DNA from: Prevotella sp. UBA3837
Lineage (GTDB): Bacteria; Bacteroidota; Bacteroidia; Bacteroidales; Bacteroidaceae
Length of the DNA stretch: 16,556 bases
Assembly (NCBI GenBank): GCA_002392835.1
Contig: DGHX01000192.1
Span: 1 to 16,556 of the forward strand
Direction: 5' to 3'
Shown here one piece after another: positions 6,557-13,818 of this stretch. Each line of letters begins with the position of its first letter. Positions within the stretch are counted from its first letter, which is position 1. The notes below the pieces were generated by a model, which worked only from the letters and a program-made list of their open reading frames with translations, was not told where the DNA came from and ran no database searches. The translations under genes were made by a program, and so were the position numbers.

Positions 6557-7213
6557 ATGAAAATGGACATTGCAATGAAGCAAGTGAGTAGAAATAAGCA
6601 CCGCAGATGGCAAGTGACGGCATTGTCATTCCTCTTGTGTCATTTGTCGTTTGCACCTGTTGCGGCTCAGTCGTTTACCGACCGCGTGCAGCGGCAGTCG
6701 GCTGCCGGTCGCGTCACCATTCATCAGGACGGTGCCATCACCGACTTGGTGAACGGCAAGACGCAGGAGGCTGCTGCCCCCACACAGCGGCGCACCACGC
6801 GTCCTGGCGAGGGGCATCGCACCACCACCACTCCGGCCGAACACCACAGCGACGCTGCCACTTCCACTACCACCACCACTGCCACTACCACCACCACTGC
6901 CACTCCAACCACCGACTCGCTCGCCACTGCACGCCAGCATCAGCGCATGCGCAAGGTGGCAGGTTTCAGGATACAGGTGTTCACAGGGGGCGGGCGTGGT
7001 GCCGACAAGCGTAAGGCCTATCAGGTGAAGGAGCAGATGGGACGCCTCTTCCCCGAGCACAAATGCTATGTGAAGTTCTATTCACCCAACTGGACATGCC
7101 GCATGGGCAATTTCCGCACCATGGGCGAGGCCCGCGAGGTGATACAGCAGCTGTCGCGCATGGGCTACGACACCGCCTTCCCGCTGCGCGGCATGATTGA
7201 GGTGCCCTACTAA
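6557..7213 (+). CDS. Secreted SPOR-domain protein with Thr-rich linker
   Basis: The 218-residue product has a basic N-terminus and a hydrophobic segment (about 20-37) ending in PVAAQS, consistent with a signal peptide. A Thr-rich linker (about 80-121) includes two TTTTTA blocks. The C-terminal 80 residues, from GFRIQVFTGG through the end, match a SPOR domain, which binds denuded septal peptidoglycan glycan strands. The protein is probably a periplasmic cell-wall or division-site binder. In-frame ATGs at 6557, 6563 and 6575 are possible; 6575 gives a cleaner signal peptide, while 6557 follows a purine-rich AGAAGAG. It lies 55 bases after tpiA and 14 before folE, so it is likely in the same operon. 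Confidence 0.88.
   Translation: MKMDIAMKQVSRNKHRRWQVTALSFLLCHLSFAPVAAQSFTDRVQRQSAAGRVTIHQDGAITDLVNGKTQEAAAPTQRRTTRPGEGHRTTTTPAEHHSDAATSTTTTTATTTTTATPTTDSLATARQHQRMRKVAGFRIQVFTGGGRGADKRKAYQVKEQMGRLFPEHKCYVKFYSPNWTCRMGNFRTMGEAREVIQQLSRMGYDTAFPLRGMIEVPY
6866..6901 (+). repeat. Two tandem 18-bp repeats coding for the Thr linker
   Basis: The unit actaccaccaccactgcc occurs at 6866-6883 and 6884-6901 with no changes, each coding TTTTTA. Being 18 bp, gain or loss of units would keep the frame, so linker length could vary between strains. Confidence 0.9.
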
Positions 7214-7227
7214 TATAATTAAAAGAA

Positions 7228-7806
7228 ATGAATCCAGAAACAGAATACCGCGAGGGCCTCGACGAACTGGCCGAGCACTATCGCAAGGTGCTCACCCTGC
7301 TGGGCGAAGACCCTTCGCGCGAAGGACTGCAGAAGACGCCCATGCGCGTGGCAAAGGCCATGCAGGTGCTGACGCGAGGCTACGACATGGATGCCCACAA
7401 GGTGCTCACCGATGCCTTGTTCCGTGAGGACTACTCGCAGATGGTCATCGTGAAGGACATCGACTTCTTCTCGCTCTGCGAGCACCACATGCTGCCTTTC
7501 TACGGCAAGGTGCACGTGGCCTACATTCCCAATGGCTACATCACCGGGCTGTCGAAGATAGCACGGGTGGTCGACATCTACAGCCACCGCCTGCAGGTGC
7601 AGGAGCGCATGACGCTGCAAATCAAGGAGTGTATTGAGCAGACCCTGCACCCCCTTGGCGTGATGGTGGTCGTTGAGGCTCGCCACATGTGCATGCAGAT
7701 GCGCGGTGTGGAGAAGCAGAACTCCGTCACCACTACCAGCGACTTCAGCGGCGCCTTCAACCAGGCCAAGACTCGCCAAGAGTTCATGAACCTCATCTCA
7801 CACTGA
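7228..7806 (+). CDS. folE: GTP cyclohydrolase I
   Basis: Converts GTP to 7,8-dihydroneopterin triphosphate, the first step of tetrahydrofolate and related pterin synthesis, in the cytosol. The 192-residue product has the type I signatures: DPSREGLQKTPMRVAKA near the N-terminus, FFSLCEHHMLPFYG with zinc ligands Cys84 and His87, and RHMCMQMRG with the third zinc ligand Cys155. The Cys84 to Cys155 spacing of 71 equals that of the E. coli enzyme (110 to 181). The start codon follows an A-rich leader (attaaaagaa) 14 bases after the SPOR gene stop. Confidence 0.98.
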   Translation: MNPETEYREGLDELAEHYRKVLTLLGEDPSREGLQKTPMRVAKAMQVLTRGYDMDAHKVLTDALFREDYSQMVIVKDIDFFSLCEHHMLPFYGKVHVAYIPNGYITGLSKIARVVDIYSHRLQVQERMTLQIKECIEQTLHPLGVMVVVEARHMCMQMRGVEKQNSVTTTSDFSGAFNQAKTRQEFMNLISH

Positions 7807-7869
7807 CACTGTGCCTTCCTCCTCCTCCTCTTGTGATGGTAGGGTGGGGGCGTCAAGCACGATAGCAGC

Positions 7870-8703
7870 ATGATAACGTTTCCGCAAGCCAAAATCAATC
7901 TGGGGCTGAATGTGGTGGCCCGACGGCCCGACGGCTACCACGACCTTGAGACGGTGTTCTATCCCGTCCCTCTGTGCGATGCGCTGGAGGTGACGCCCAT
8001 GGACGCTGCCTTCCCTTCGGAGGCTGACTGCGACGTGAAGATAAGCGGCATTGCCGTGGAGGGCGACGAGCGCCGCAATCTTGTGGTGCGTGCCTACGAC
8101 GAGCTGAAGCGCCGCTGCCCCGGCATGCCACGGGTGCATGCCCACTTGTACAAAGCCATACCCACTCAGGCCGGCATGGGGGGCGGCAGCAGCGACGGCG
8201 CTGCCATGCTGGTGCTGCTCAACCAGATGTTCGACCTTGGCTTCAGCTCTTCCGAGCTGGAGGCCATTGCCGCTACGCTGGGAGCCGATTGCCCCTTCTT
8301 CATCAACAGCCGTCCGGCATACGCCGAGGGTATCGGCGAGCGCCTGCAGCCTGTCGGTCTCAGCCTCAGTGGCTGGCATCTCGCCGTGGTGCGCCCTCCC
8401 ATACCGGTGTCCACGCGCGAGGCTTTCGCCTTGGTGCGGCCGTCGCGTCCTGCCGTGTGCTGTCGCGATGTGGTGCAGCTGCCTGTAGAGCAGTGGGCCG
8501 ACGCCCTGGTCAACGACTTCGAGGCCAGCGTCTTTGCACAGCATCCCGAGATAGGGCAGGTGAAGCACCGCCTCTACCAGCTGGGAGCCGTCTATAGTGC
8601 CATGACGGGCAGCGGCAGCGCCGTGGTGGGCCTGTTCCGCCAGCCCTGTGAGCTGGTCGATGCCTTCCCCGGCATGTTCTGCACCATGGTGCAACTAAGT
8701 TAA
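7870..8703 (+). CDS. ispE: 4-diphosphocytidyl-2-C-methyl-D-erythritol kinase
   Basis: Phosphorylates the 2-hydroxyl of CDP-methylerythritol in the non-mevalonate isoprenoid pathway, in the cytosol. The 277-residue GHMP kinase has PQAKINLGL (5-13) with Lys8, the ATP loop PTQAGMGGGSSDGAA (98-112), GADCPFF (138-144) with catalytic Asp140, and the C-terminal MTGSGSAVVGLF (245-256). It lies 63 bases after folE; that gap has a CTC triplet run and a G-run but no recognisable promoter, so co-transcription with folE is plausible. The other isoprenoid genes are not in the window. Confidence 0.97.
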   Translation: MITFPQAKINLGLNVVARRPDGYHDLETVFYPVPLCDALEVTPMDAAFPSEADCDVKISGIAVEGDERRNLVVRAYDELKRRCPGMPRVHAHLYKAIPTQAGMGGGSSDGAAMLVLLNQMFDLGFSSSELEAIAATLGADCPFFINSRPAYAEGIGERLQPVGLSLSGWHLAVVRPPIPVSTREAFALVRPSRPAVCCRDVVQLPVEQWADALVNDFEASVFAQHPEIGQVKHRLYQLGAVYSAMTGSGSAVVGLFRQPCELVDAFPGMFCTMVQLS

Positions 8704-8739
8704 CACGATTGTATTTATCATTAAATAATTGTCTATCGT

Positions 8740-9081
8740 ATGAAAAGAATTGTTATGATGGTAGCTGTGGCAGCCATGTCGCTGCTGATGGCTCAGGGCG
8801 TAAGCGCCCAGACCGTGGTCACCGACCAGGAGGCCCAGGGCATGACCGCCAAAGAACTGGCCAAGGCCCAGAAGGCCAAGGCCAAGGAAGAGAAGACCAT
8901 TGCTCAGGCCCAGAAGGCTGTGGCCGCTATCCCCAAGGCCGAGGCCAAGCTGTCGAAGGCCAAGGAGAAGGCCGCCAAAGCCCAGAAGGCTGTCGAGAAG
9001 GCCCAGAAGGACCTGGAGAAGGCCCGCGAGCGTGCTGAGAAGCTGCAGGCCGAGGCAGCAAAGCTGCAGGGTGGCAACTAA
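8740..9081 (+). CDS. Small exported Lys/Ala-rich coiled-coil protein
   Basis: The 113-residue product has a clear signal peptide (MKR, hydrophobic core, cleavage probably after VSA at residue 23). The mature part, from about residue 36, is nearly all Ala, Lys, Glu and Gln, with repeated AQKA blocks and the appearance of a long helix or coiled coil. At the DNA level gcccagaaggc recurs at 8866, 8908 and 8980, and gcccagaagg again at 9001, so it may have grown by internal duplication. I do not recognise a family; a periplasmic structural or wall-associated role is only a guess. The TAA (9079-9081) overlaps the stop of the convergent GH43 gene. No TAnnTTTG element is seen in the 36-base gap after ispE. 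Confidence 0.82.
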   Translation: MKRIVMMVAVAAMSLLMAQGVSAQTVVTDQEAQGMTAKELAKAQKAKAKEEKTIAQAQKAVAAIPKAEAKLSKAKEKAAKAQKAVEKAQKDLEKARERAEKLQAEAAKLQGGN

Positions 9082-10733
9082 GGCGTGATGCGAATCCAGT
9101 CGGCTTCCACCCATCCGCGGTCGGCCTTCGCGTCGACCTCGGCACTGACGAAGCCGAACTTCGCGCCTATCCACACCCCTTCGCGCATCTTGAACTCATC
9201 GGGGCTCTGCTGGTATTTCTTGCCGTCGGTGCTCCATGCAAAGCGCACTTTCGACTGGTCCACGCTGAAGCGCAGGTATATGTCTTCGTGCAAGCCCGGC
9301 CTGTAGTCGGTCTTGTCGGCGGCAGTAGGCTTCAGCGTGGCCAGTATCTTTTCTGTCTGTGCCTTGCCCTTGTCGGCTCCGTTGCAGGTCATCAGCACCA
9401 GCTGGAACATGTCGGCCTGTCGGCGCACCACCAGTGCCTGATAGTCGCGACCCATGACGATGAGCCCTCCGAACTGTCCGTCGGCCTTTGATGTGAAGCG
9501 CATTTTCGCTGTTGCGGTGAATTTGTCGGCCGGTGTTTTTTGCAGCAGCATGTTGGGTACCTGCCACAGGCTCTTCCAGCCCTCTTCCAGCTTGTGGGTG
9601 TAGATGCGGAAGGTGCCGAAGGCCGTTGGCACGCCGTATTTCTCGTCATAGTTGGCCTGCCACTGCCACTGCTTGCCCATCACGGGGCTGTTGAACTCGT
9701 CGCTCTCCACGGGGTTGACCACCGTTGCCGTTGTGCTCTGCGGCTTCTTGTATGTGGTGACCGGCTCTCCCTTCTTTCCCATGACGGGCCATCCGCTGCT
9801 CCAGTCCACGGGCTGCAGGTGCACCACGCGGCCGTAGGCATCCTTGTCCTGGAAGTGCAGGAACCAGTCCTCGCCATACTTCGTGTGTACCCATCCTCCC
9901 TGGTGCGGGCCGTTGACGCTGCTCTTGCCCTGTGCCAGCACCACCTTGTGCTCGTAGGGGCCGTAGGGACTCTTCGAGCGCATGGCCAGCTGGAACCCTG
10001 TGGGCACTCCGCCTGCGGGGCACATGATCCAGTACCATCCGTCGCGTTTGTAGAACTTCGGCCCTTCGCAGGTGCGGTTCTCCGTGCCGTTGCCGTCGAA
10101 CACGATGACGGGCTGTCCTATGGCTCGTGTGCCGTCGGCCGACAGCTCTCGCACGGTGAGCACCGATGCGAACTTTGCTCGGCTGTTTGCCCACCCGTTC
10201 ACCAGGTAGCAGCGCCCGTCGTCGTCCCAGAGCGGCGTGGTGTCGATGTATCCCTTTCCGCTGATGACGCATACAGGCTTCTCCCACTCTCCAGCAGGGT
10301 CTCCTCCGCGCGTCTTCACCATGAACACCCCTTGGTCGGGGTCTCCCCAGTATATGTAGTATTCTCCCTTGTGGTAGCGTATGCTGGGAGCCCATACGCC
10401 GTTTCCGTGCTGCACCTGTGCGAATTTCCGCTGTGCCAGTGTGTCGCCTTCATATAGCGAGCTGAGAGCGTGGCCCACAATCTGCCAGTTCACCAGGTCG
10501 CGTGAGTGCAGTATGGGCAGTCCTGGCACGCACTGGAAGCTTGATGCCGTCAGGTAGTAGTCCTCGCCCGATGGCCCTACGCATACGTCGGGGTCGCTGT
10601 AGTCGGCGTTGATGACGGGGTTAGTGTAGGTGCCGTCGCCGTTGTCGGGGCTCCACACCTGCGATGTGTACTGCTGTGCCTGAGCCAGCAGTGGTGCTGC
10701 TGCCAGCAGTGTGCCGATGATAGTTTTCTTCAT
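9078..10733 (-). CDS. Secreted GH43 glycosidase (xylosidase/arabinofuranosidase type)
   Basis: The 551-residue product has a signal peptide (MKKTIIGTLLAAAPLLAQAQ), then a five-blade GH43 domain (about 30-330). Catalytic residues are visible: the base Asp47 in NADYSDPD, the transition-state Asp164 in KGYIDTTPLWDDDG, and the acid Glu223 in TCEGPKFYK. Residues of about 345-551 form a C-terminal beta-sandwich like that of the GH43 subfamily 12 group. Likely activity is on arabinose- or xylose-containing side chains of plant polysaccharides; the exact substrate cannot be read from sequence. The ATG (10733-10731) overlaps the TGA of the ATP-grasp-like gene (ATGA). The TAG (9080-9078) overlaps the TAA of the facing plus-strand gene. 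Confidence 0.93.
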   Translation of the reverse strand: MKKTIIGTLLAAAPLLAQAQQYTSQVWSPDNGDGTYTNPVINADYSDPDVCVGPSGEDYYLTASSFQCVPGLPILHSRDLVNWQIVGHALSSLYEGDTLAQRKFAQVQHGNGVWAPSIRYHKGEYYIYWGDPDQGVFMVKTRGGDPAGEWEKPVCVISGKGYIDTTPLWDDDGRCYLVNGWANSRAKFASVLTVRELSADGTRAIGQPVIVFDGNGTENRTCEGPKFYKRDGWYWIMCPAGGVPTGFQLAMRSKSPYGPYEHKVVLAQGKSSVNGPHQGGWVHTKYGEDWFLHFQDKDAYGRVVHLQPVDWSSGWPVMGKKGEPVTTYKKPQSTTATVVNPVESDEFNSPVMGKQWQWQANYDEKYGVPTAFGTFRIYTHKLEEGWKSLWQVPNMLLQKTPADKFTATAKMRFTSKADGQFGGLIVMGRDYQALVVRRQADMFQLVLMTCNGADKGKAQTEKILATLKPTAADKTDYRPGLHEDIYLRFSVDQSKVRFAWSTDGKKYQQSPDEFKMREGVWIGAKFGFVSAEVDAKADRGWVEADWIRITP

Positions 10734-11839
10734 AGTTGTCTTATTCTTAGTTTGTATCTTTGGTCTTCGTAGTCTATGCGCATCACCTGCCGCACTTCAT
10801 CGTCGTCGTCGGTGGGGCTCAGTGCCAGTGCCAAGTGTCCCATGGTCCGGCGCAGGTTCACCTCGACGCAGGGGTGCAGCATCTGCCGTCCTCCGGCAGT
10901 CACCACCATCATGTCGACGCCCAGTGGACCGCTGTACACACCTCGGCACAACTGTCCTAACAGCAGGCTGAGCCGCTGCTGCACGTTGTCGATGAGTTCT
11001 GGCTCCAGCATTCTCTCCAGTATGCTGCGCTTGGCGTGCTCGGTGGCCAGCAGGTTACCGGTGTAGGCTCCGTTCTGCGTGTGAAATAGCGACAGCCCCA
11101 TGTATTGCGCCTGCCCCTGTGCGTCGCTCACGAACTCCATGCCGAAGTCCTTCACCTTATTGTAATATGGCTCCACCACCACTGCGCCCTGTTGTTCTAT
11201 GACGTGCTGTGTCCATCGCTGTTCGTTCTGGCGTTGCTGCGTGTGGCACGGCTGGCTGAGGTTGCAGAAGCGCAGCCCTCTGCCGCTCGACGACCACGGT
11301 GCCTTCAGCACCACCCTTCCGCCGTAGCTCTGTGCGGTGTCTGTCACCTCGTCAATGGAGTGGCACAGTGCCGACTGCCCTGTGGTGCCTTCCTGTTGCA
11401 GCTGTGGCAGCAGTGCTACGGCGGTGGCTCTGTGCGACAGTTGCCGTATGGCCTGCAGCCGTTCCTCGTCAGGCATCAGTTCGGGGCCTATGCCGCGTCG
11501 CCTGAGCTGTGCGCAGAGTGCGGCGTTCCATCCCCAGGGCTCCACGCTGTCGGCCCCCAAGTCGTTCAGCTGCTTGCGAAGCCCCACGAACTGTGGCTGT
11601 GCCATGACCATGCCCTTGTGCCCGGGCAGAGCGTGCAGCCGTTGCATCACCTTCATCCACATCCGTTCCTGTTGCTCCGTGTCGTCGTCGACCAGTACTA
11701 TGTCGCCCGGTGCTGCCCACAGTGCCGGCAGGAATGCCAGGTCGTGGCGCAGCTGCCGCCCGGCGTGGGGAGCCGTGAAGTTGGTCAGTCCGCTGGCCAG
11801 TGCCAGGTCATGGTCGGGGTTGAACAGGTGTAGTGTCAT
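10730..11839 (-). CDS. ATP-grasp-like protein of unknown function
   Basis: The 369-residue cytosolic product begins MTLHLFNPDHDLALASG. The central segment VVLKAPWSSSGRGL (176-189) looks like an ATP-grasp nucleotide-binding strand and glycine/serine loop, with Lys179 as the expected ATP contact. The C-terminal CVEVNLRRTMGHLA (324-337) has the Glu and Asn (326, 328) that would bind magnesium. Such proteins normally join a carboxylate to an amine or thiol; no substrate can be inferred. The frame is open 45 codons upstream, but the ATG at 11839 follows the promoter and the upstream part is low-complexity. It overlaps the GH43 gene downstream, an unexpected partner for a cytosolic ligase. Confidence 0.8.
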   Translation of the reverse strand: MTLHLFNPDHDLALASGLTNFTAPHAGRQLRHDLAFLPALWAAPGDIVLVDDDTEQQERMWMKVMQRLHALPGHKGMVMAQPQFVGLRKQLNDLGADSVEPWGWNAALCAQLRRRGIGPELMPDEERLQAIRQLSHRATAVALLPQLQQEGTTGQSALCHSIDEVTDTAQSYGGRVVLKAPWSSSGRGLRFCNLSQPCHTQQRQNEQRWTQHVIEQQGAVVVEPYYNKVKDFGMEFVSDAQGQAQYMGLSLFHTQNGAYTGNLLATEHAKRSILERMLEPELIDNVQQRLSLLLGQLCRGVYSGPLGVDMMVVTAGGRQMLHPCVEVNLRRTMGHLALALSPTDDDDEVRQVMRIDYEDQRYKLRIRQL

Positions 11840-11862
11840 GTTGCTTTTTTCTGAATTTGCTG

Positions 11863-11894
11863 CAAAGGTAATCATTTTTCCGCATAAATTGCAA
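11863..11894 (-). promoter_or_regulatory. Promoter of the ATP-grasp/GH43 pair
   Basis: On the minus strand TACCTTTG (11870-11863) is followed by CAG and preceded, 21 bases upstream, by TTG (11894-11892). It matches the Bacteroidetes -7 consensus with a slightly long spacer. Expected leader before the ATG is about 20 bases. Confidence 0.7.
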
Positions 11895-12021
11895 GGTGAA
11901 GCCGTTTTTTCTGTTTTTTCTCCCTCGTTCGTGCTGTGTGCATTCCGGCCTGTGTCGTCAGTATTTTGTGTCAAAACAAAAAATAATCGGTAAACTTGTC
12001 TGATTTCTGCATTTTTTTGCG

Positions 12022-12029
12022 TAACTTTG
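12022..12029 (+). promoter_or_regulatory. -7 element of the glycogen synthase gene
   Basis: TAACTTTG followed by CACCC, with a leader of about 20 bases to the ATG at 12055. The nearest upstream TTG (11996-11998) is 23 bases away, so the -33 element is weak. The gap to the divergent ATP-grasp gene (11840-12054) holds both promoters and nothing else I recognise. Confidence 0.72.
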
Positions 12030-12054
12030 CACCCTGTTTATAAACAATAGGTTA

Positions 12055-13734
12055 ATGAGTAAAGAGATTTTGTCTCCGAACTATATTTTTGAAACGAGTT
12101 GGGAGGTATGCAATAAGGTCGGCGGCATCTATACCGTCTTGTCTACGCGTGCTAAGACTTTGCAGGAATCTTTTCCTGACAGGATTATCTTCATAGGCCC
12201 CGATTTCTGGCAAGAACAGCCGTGTCCTTATTTCCGCGAGGATTCCTCGCTGCTGTCGCAGTGGCAGTGGGAGGCCAAGGAGCAGGGCCTGCTGGTCAGG
12301 GTAGGGCGCTGGACGGTGCCTGGCGAGCCTATCGCCGTTTTAGTTGACTTCCGTCCGTATTTCTCTCAGAAGAACGACATCTATACCCAGTTGTGGCAAC
12401 ACTACGGCGTTGACTCGCTCCATGCCTATGGCGACTACGACGAGGCTTCGATGTTCTCGTACGCAGCAGCGCTGGTGGCTGAGAGCCTTTACGGCCACCT
12501 CACCTCCACCGGCTCGGCCGCCGATGGCTTTGTGTACCACGCCAACGAGTGGATGTGCGGCCTGGGTGCCCTCTATCTCAATTATAAGGTGCCACAGATT
12601 GCCACTATCTTCACCACTCACGCCACCAGCATCGGCCGTTCCATAGCCGGTAATCAGAAGCCCCTCTACGACTATCTGTTTGCCTACAACGGCGACCAGA
12701 TGGCTGGTGAGCTGAACATGCAGTCGAAGCACAGCATCGAGAAGCAGACGGCCCACCATGTTGACTGCTTCACCACCGTGAGCGACATCACTGCCAACGA
12801 GTGCCTTGAGCTGCTCGACAAGCCTGTCGACGTGGTCCTGCCCAACGGCTTCGACGACAGCTTCGTGCCCAAGGGCTCCGCCTTCACTCGCAAACGCAAC
12901 TTGGCCCGCCGCAAGATGCTGCAGGTGGCCAACGCCCTGCTGGGCGAGCAGCTGGGCGACGACACCATCATCGTCTCGACGTCGGGGCGCTATGAGTTCC
13001 GCAACAAGGGCATCGACGTCTTCGTCGAGGCCATGAACCGCCTGCTGCGCGACCGCAACCTGCAGCGCCCCGTGCTGGCCTTCATCGTCGTGCCCGGCTG
13101 GGTGGGCGAGCCCCGCAAGGACCTGCAGCAGCGGCTGGAAAACGGCGGCACCTTCGACACCCCGCTCGAGGTGCCTCAGGTGACCCACTGGCTGCACAAC
13201 ATGGGCCACGACAACGTGCTGAACATGATGAAGTTCTACGACATGCACAACCGCCACGAGGACCAGGTGAAGGTCATCTTCCTGCCCTGCTACCTCGACG
13301 GCCACGACGGCATCATGAACCTGAGCTACTACGACGTGGTGCTGGGCAACGACCTCTGCATCTACCCCAGCTACTACGAGCCGTGGGGCTATACTCCCCT
13401 CGAGGCCGTGGCCTTCCGCGTGCCCTGCATCACCACCGACCTGGCCGGTTTCGGCTTGTGGGCCAACAAGGAGTTCGGCCACGAGGGGCGGCTCGACGAC
13501 GGCGTACGAGTCATACACCGCACCGACTATAACTACTCCGAGGTGGCCGACCTCATCAAGGACACCGTGTCTGAGTTCTCGGCCATGACGCCCCGCCAGG
13601 TCGAGGCCTGCCGCAAGAACGCCGGCCAGCTGTCGAAGCGCGCCCTCTGGAGCCATTTCATCACGTACTACTATCAGGCCTACGACATCGCCCTGCGCAA
13701 GGCCCGTGAGCGTGTACAAACCAGGCAACAATAA
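12055..13734 (+). CDS. Glycogen synthase, GT3 (eukaryote-type) family
   Basis: Adds glucose to the growing alpha-1,4-glucan; cytosolic. The 559-residue product begins with the GT3 N-terminal block FETSWEVCNKVGGIYTVLS (12-30), with the KVGG donor-binding loop at 21-24. It continues through YHANEWMCGLGALYL and TTHATSIGR, and shows the retaining-GT pattern of two glutamates seven residues apart in YYEPWGYTPLEAVAF (Glu442 and Glu450). This differs from the GT5 GlgA of most bacteria and uses, in known GT3 enzymes, UDP-glucose; the donor here is not proven. The first 300 or so bases use AT-richer codons than the rest. It is followed 84 bases later by the phosphorylase, forming a storage/mobilisation unit. 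No branching enzyme or GlgC is in the window. Confidence 0.95.
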   Translation: MSKEILSPNYIFETSWEVCNKVGGIYTVLSTRAKTLQESFPDRIIFIGPDFWQEQPCPYFREDSSLLSQWQWEAKEQGLLVRVGRWTVPGEPIAVLVDFRPYFSQKNDIYTQLWQHYGVDSLHAYGDYDEASMFSYAAALVAESLYGHLTSTGSAADGFVYHANEWMCGLGALYLNYKVPQIATIFTTHATSIGRSIAGNQKPLYDYLFAYNGDQMAGELNMQSKHSIEKQTAHHVDCFTTVSDITANECLELLDKPVDVVLPNGFDDSFVPKGSAFTRKRNLARRKMLQVANALLGEQLGDDTIIVSTSGRYEFRNKGIDVFVEAMNRLLRDRNLQRPVLAFIVVPGWVGEPRKDLQQRLENGGTFDTPLEVPQVTHWLHNMGHDNVLNMMKFYDMHNRHEDQVKVIFLPCYLDGHDGIMNLSYYDVVLGNDLCIYPSYYEPWGYTPLEAVAFRVPCITTDLAGFGLWANKEFGHEGRLDDGVRVIHRTDYNYSEVADLIKDTVSEFSAMTPRQVEACRKNAGQLSKRALWSHFITYYYQAYDIALRKARERVQTRQQ

Positions 13735-13751
13735 TTATAATTAAATACGTA

Positions 13752-13807
13752 GCTTGGAACCCCCAAAACTAACCAAGCGCCCCTCCCATCGGCGAGGGGG
13801 TGGGGGT
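13752..13807. repeat. GC-rich palindromic intergenic element
   Basis: The 84-base gap between glycogen synthase and phosphorylase contains nested inverted repeats: gcttgg (13752-13757) with ccaagc (13773-13778), and cccctc (13780-13785) with gagggg (13794-13799), followed by a further tgggggt. It contrasts with the A-rich leaders elsewhere and ends 11 bases before the phosphorylase ATG. Similar C-run/G-run palindromes are, as I recall, dispersed between genes in many Bacteroidetes, so this is probably one copy of such an element. It has no T-run, so it is not a standard terminator. Confidence 0.65.
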
Positions 13808-13818
13808 AGGCTTAACCA

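Noticed and set aside
5704..6570. 288-codon open frame antisense to tpiA
   Set aside because: The sense strand encodes a complete triosephosphate isomerase with all catalytic residues; the antisense peptide is Leu/Val-rich shadow sequence.
7807..7869. Promoter or regulatory element in the folE-ispE gap
   Set aside because: It contains a CTC triplet run and a G-run but no TAnnTTTG element and no clear hairpin; nothing supportable.
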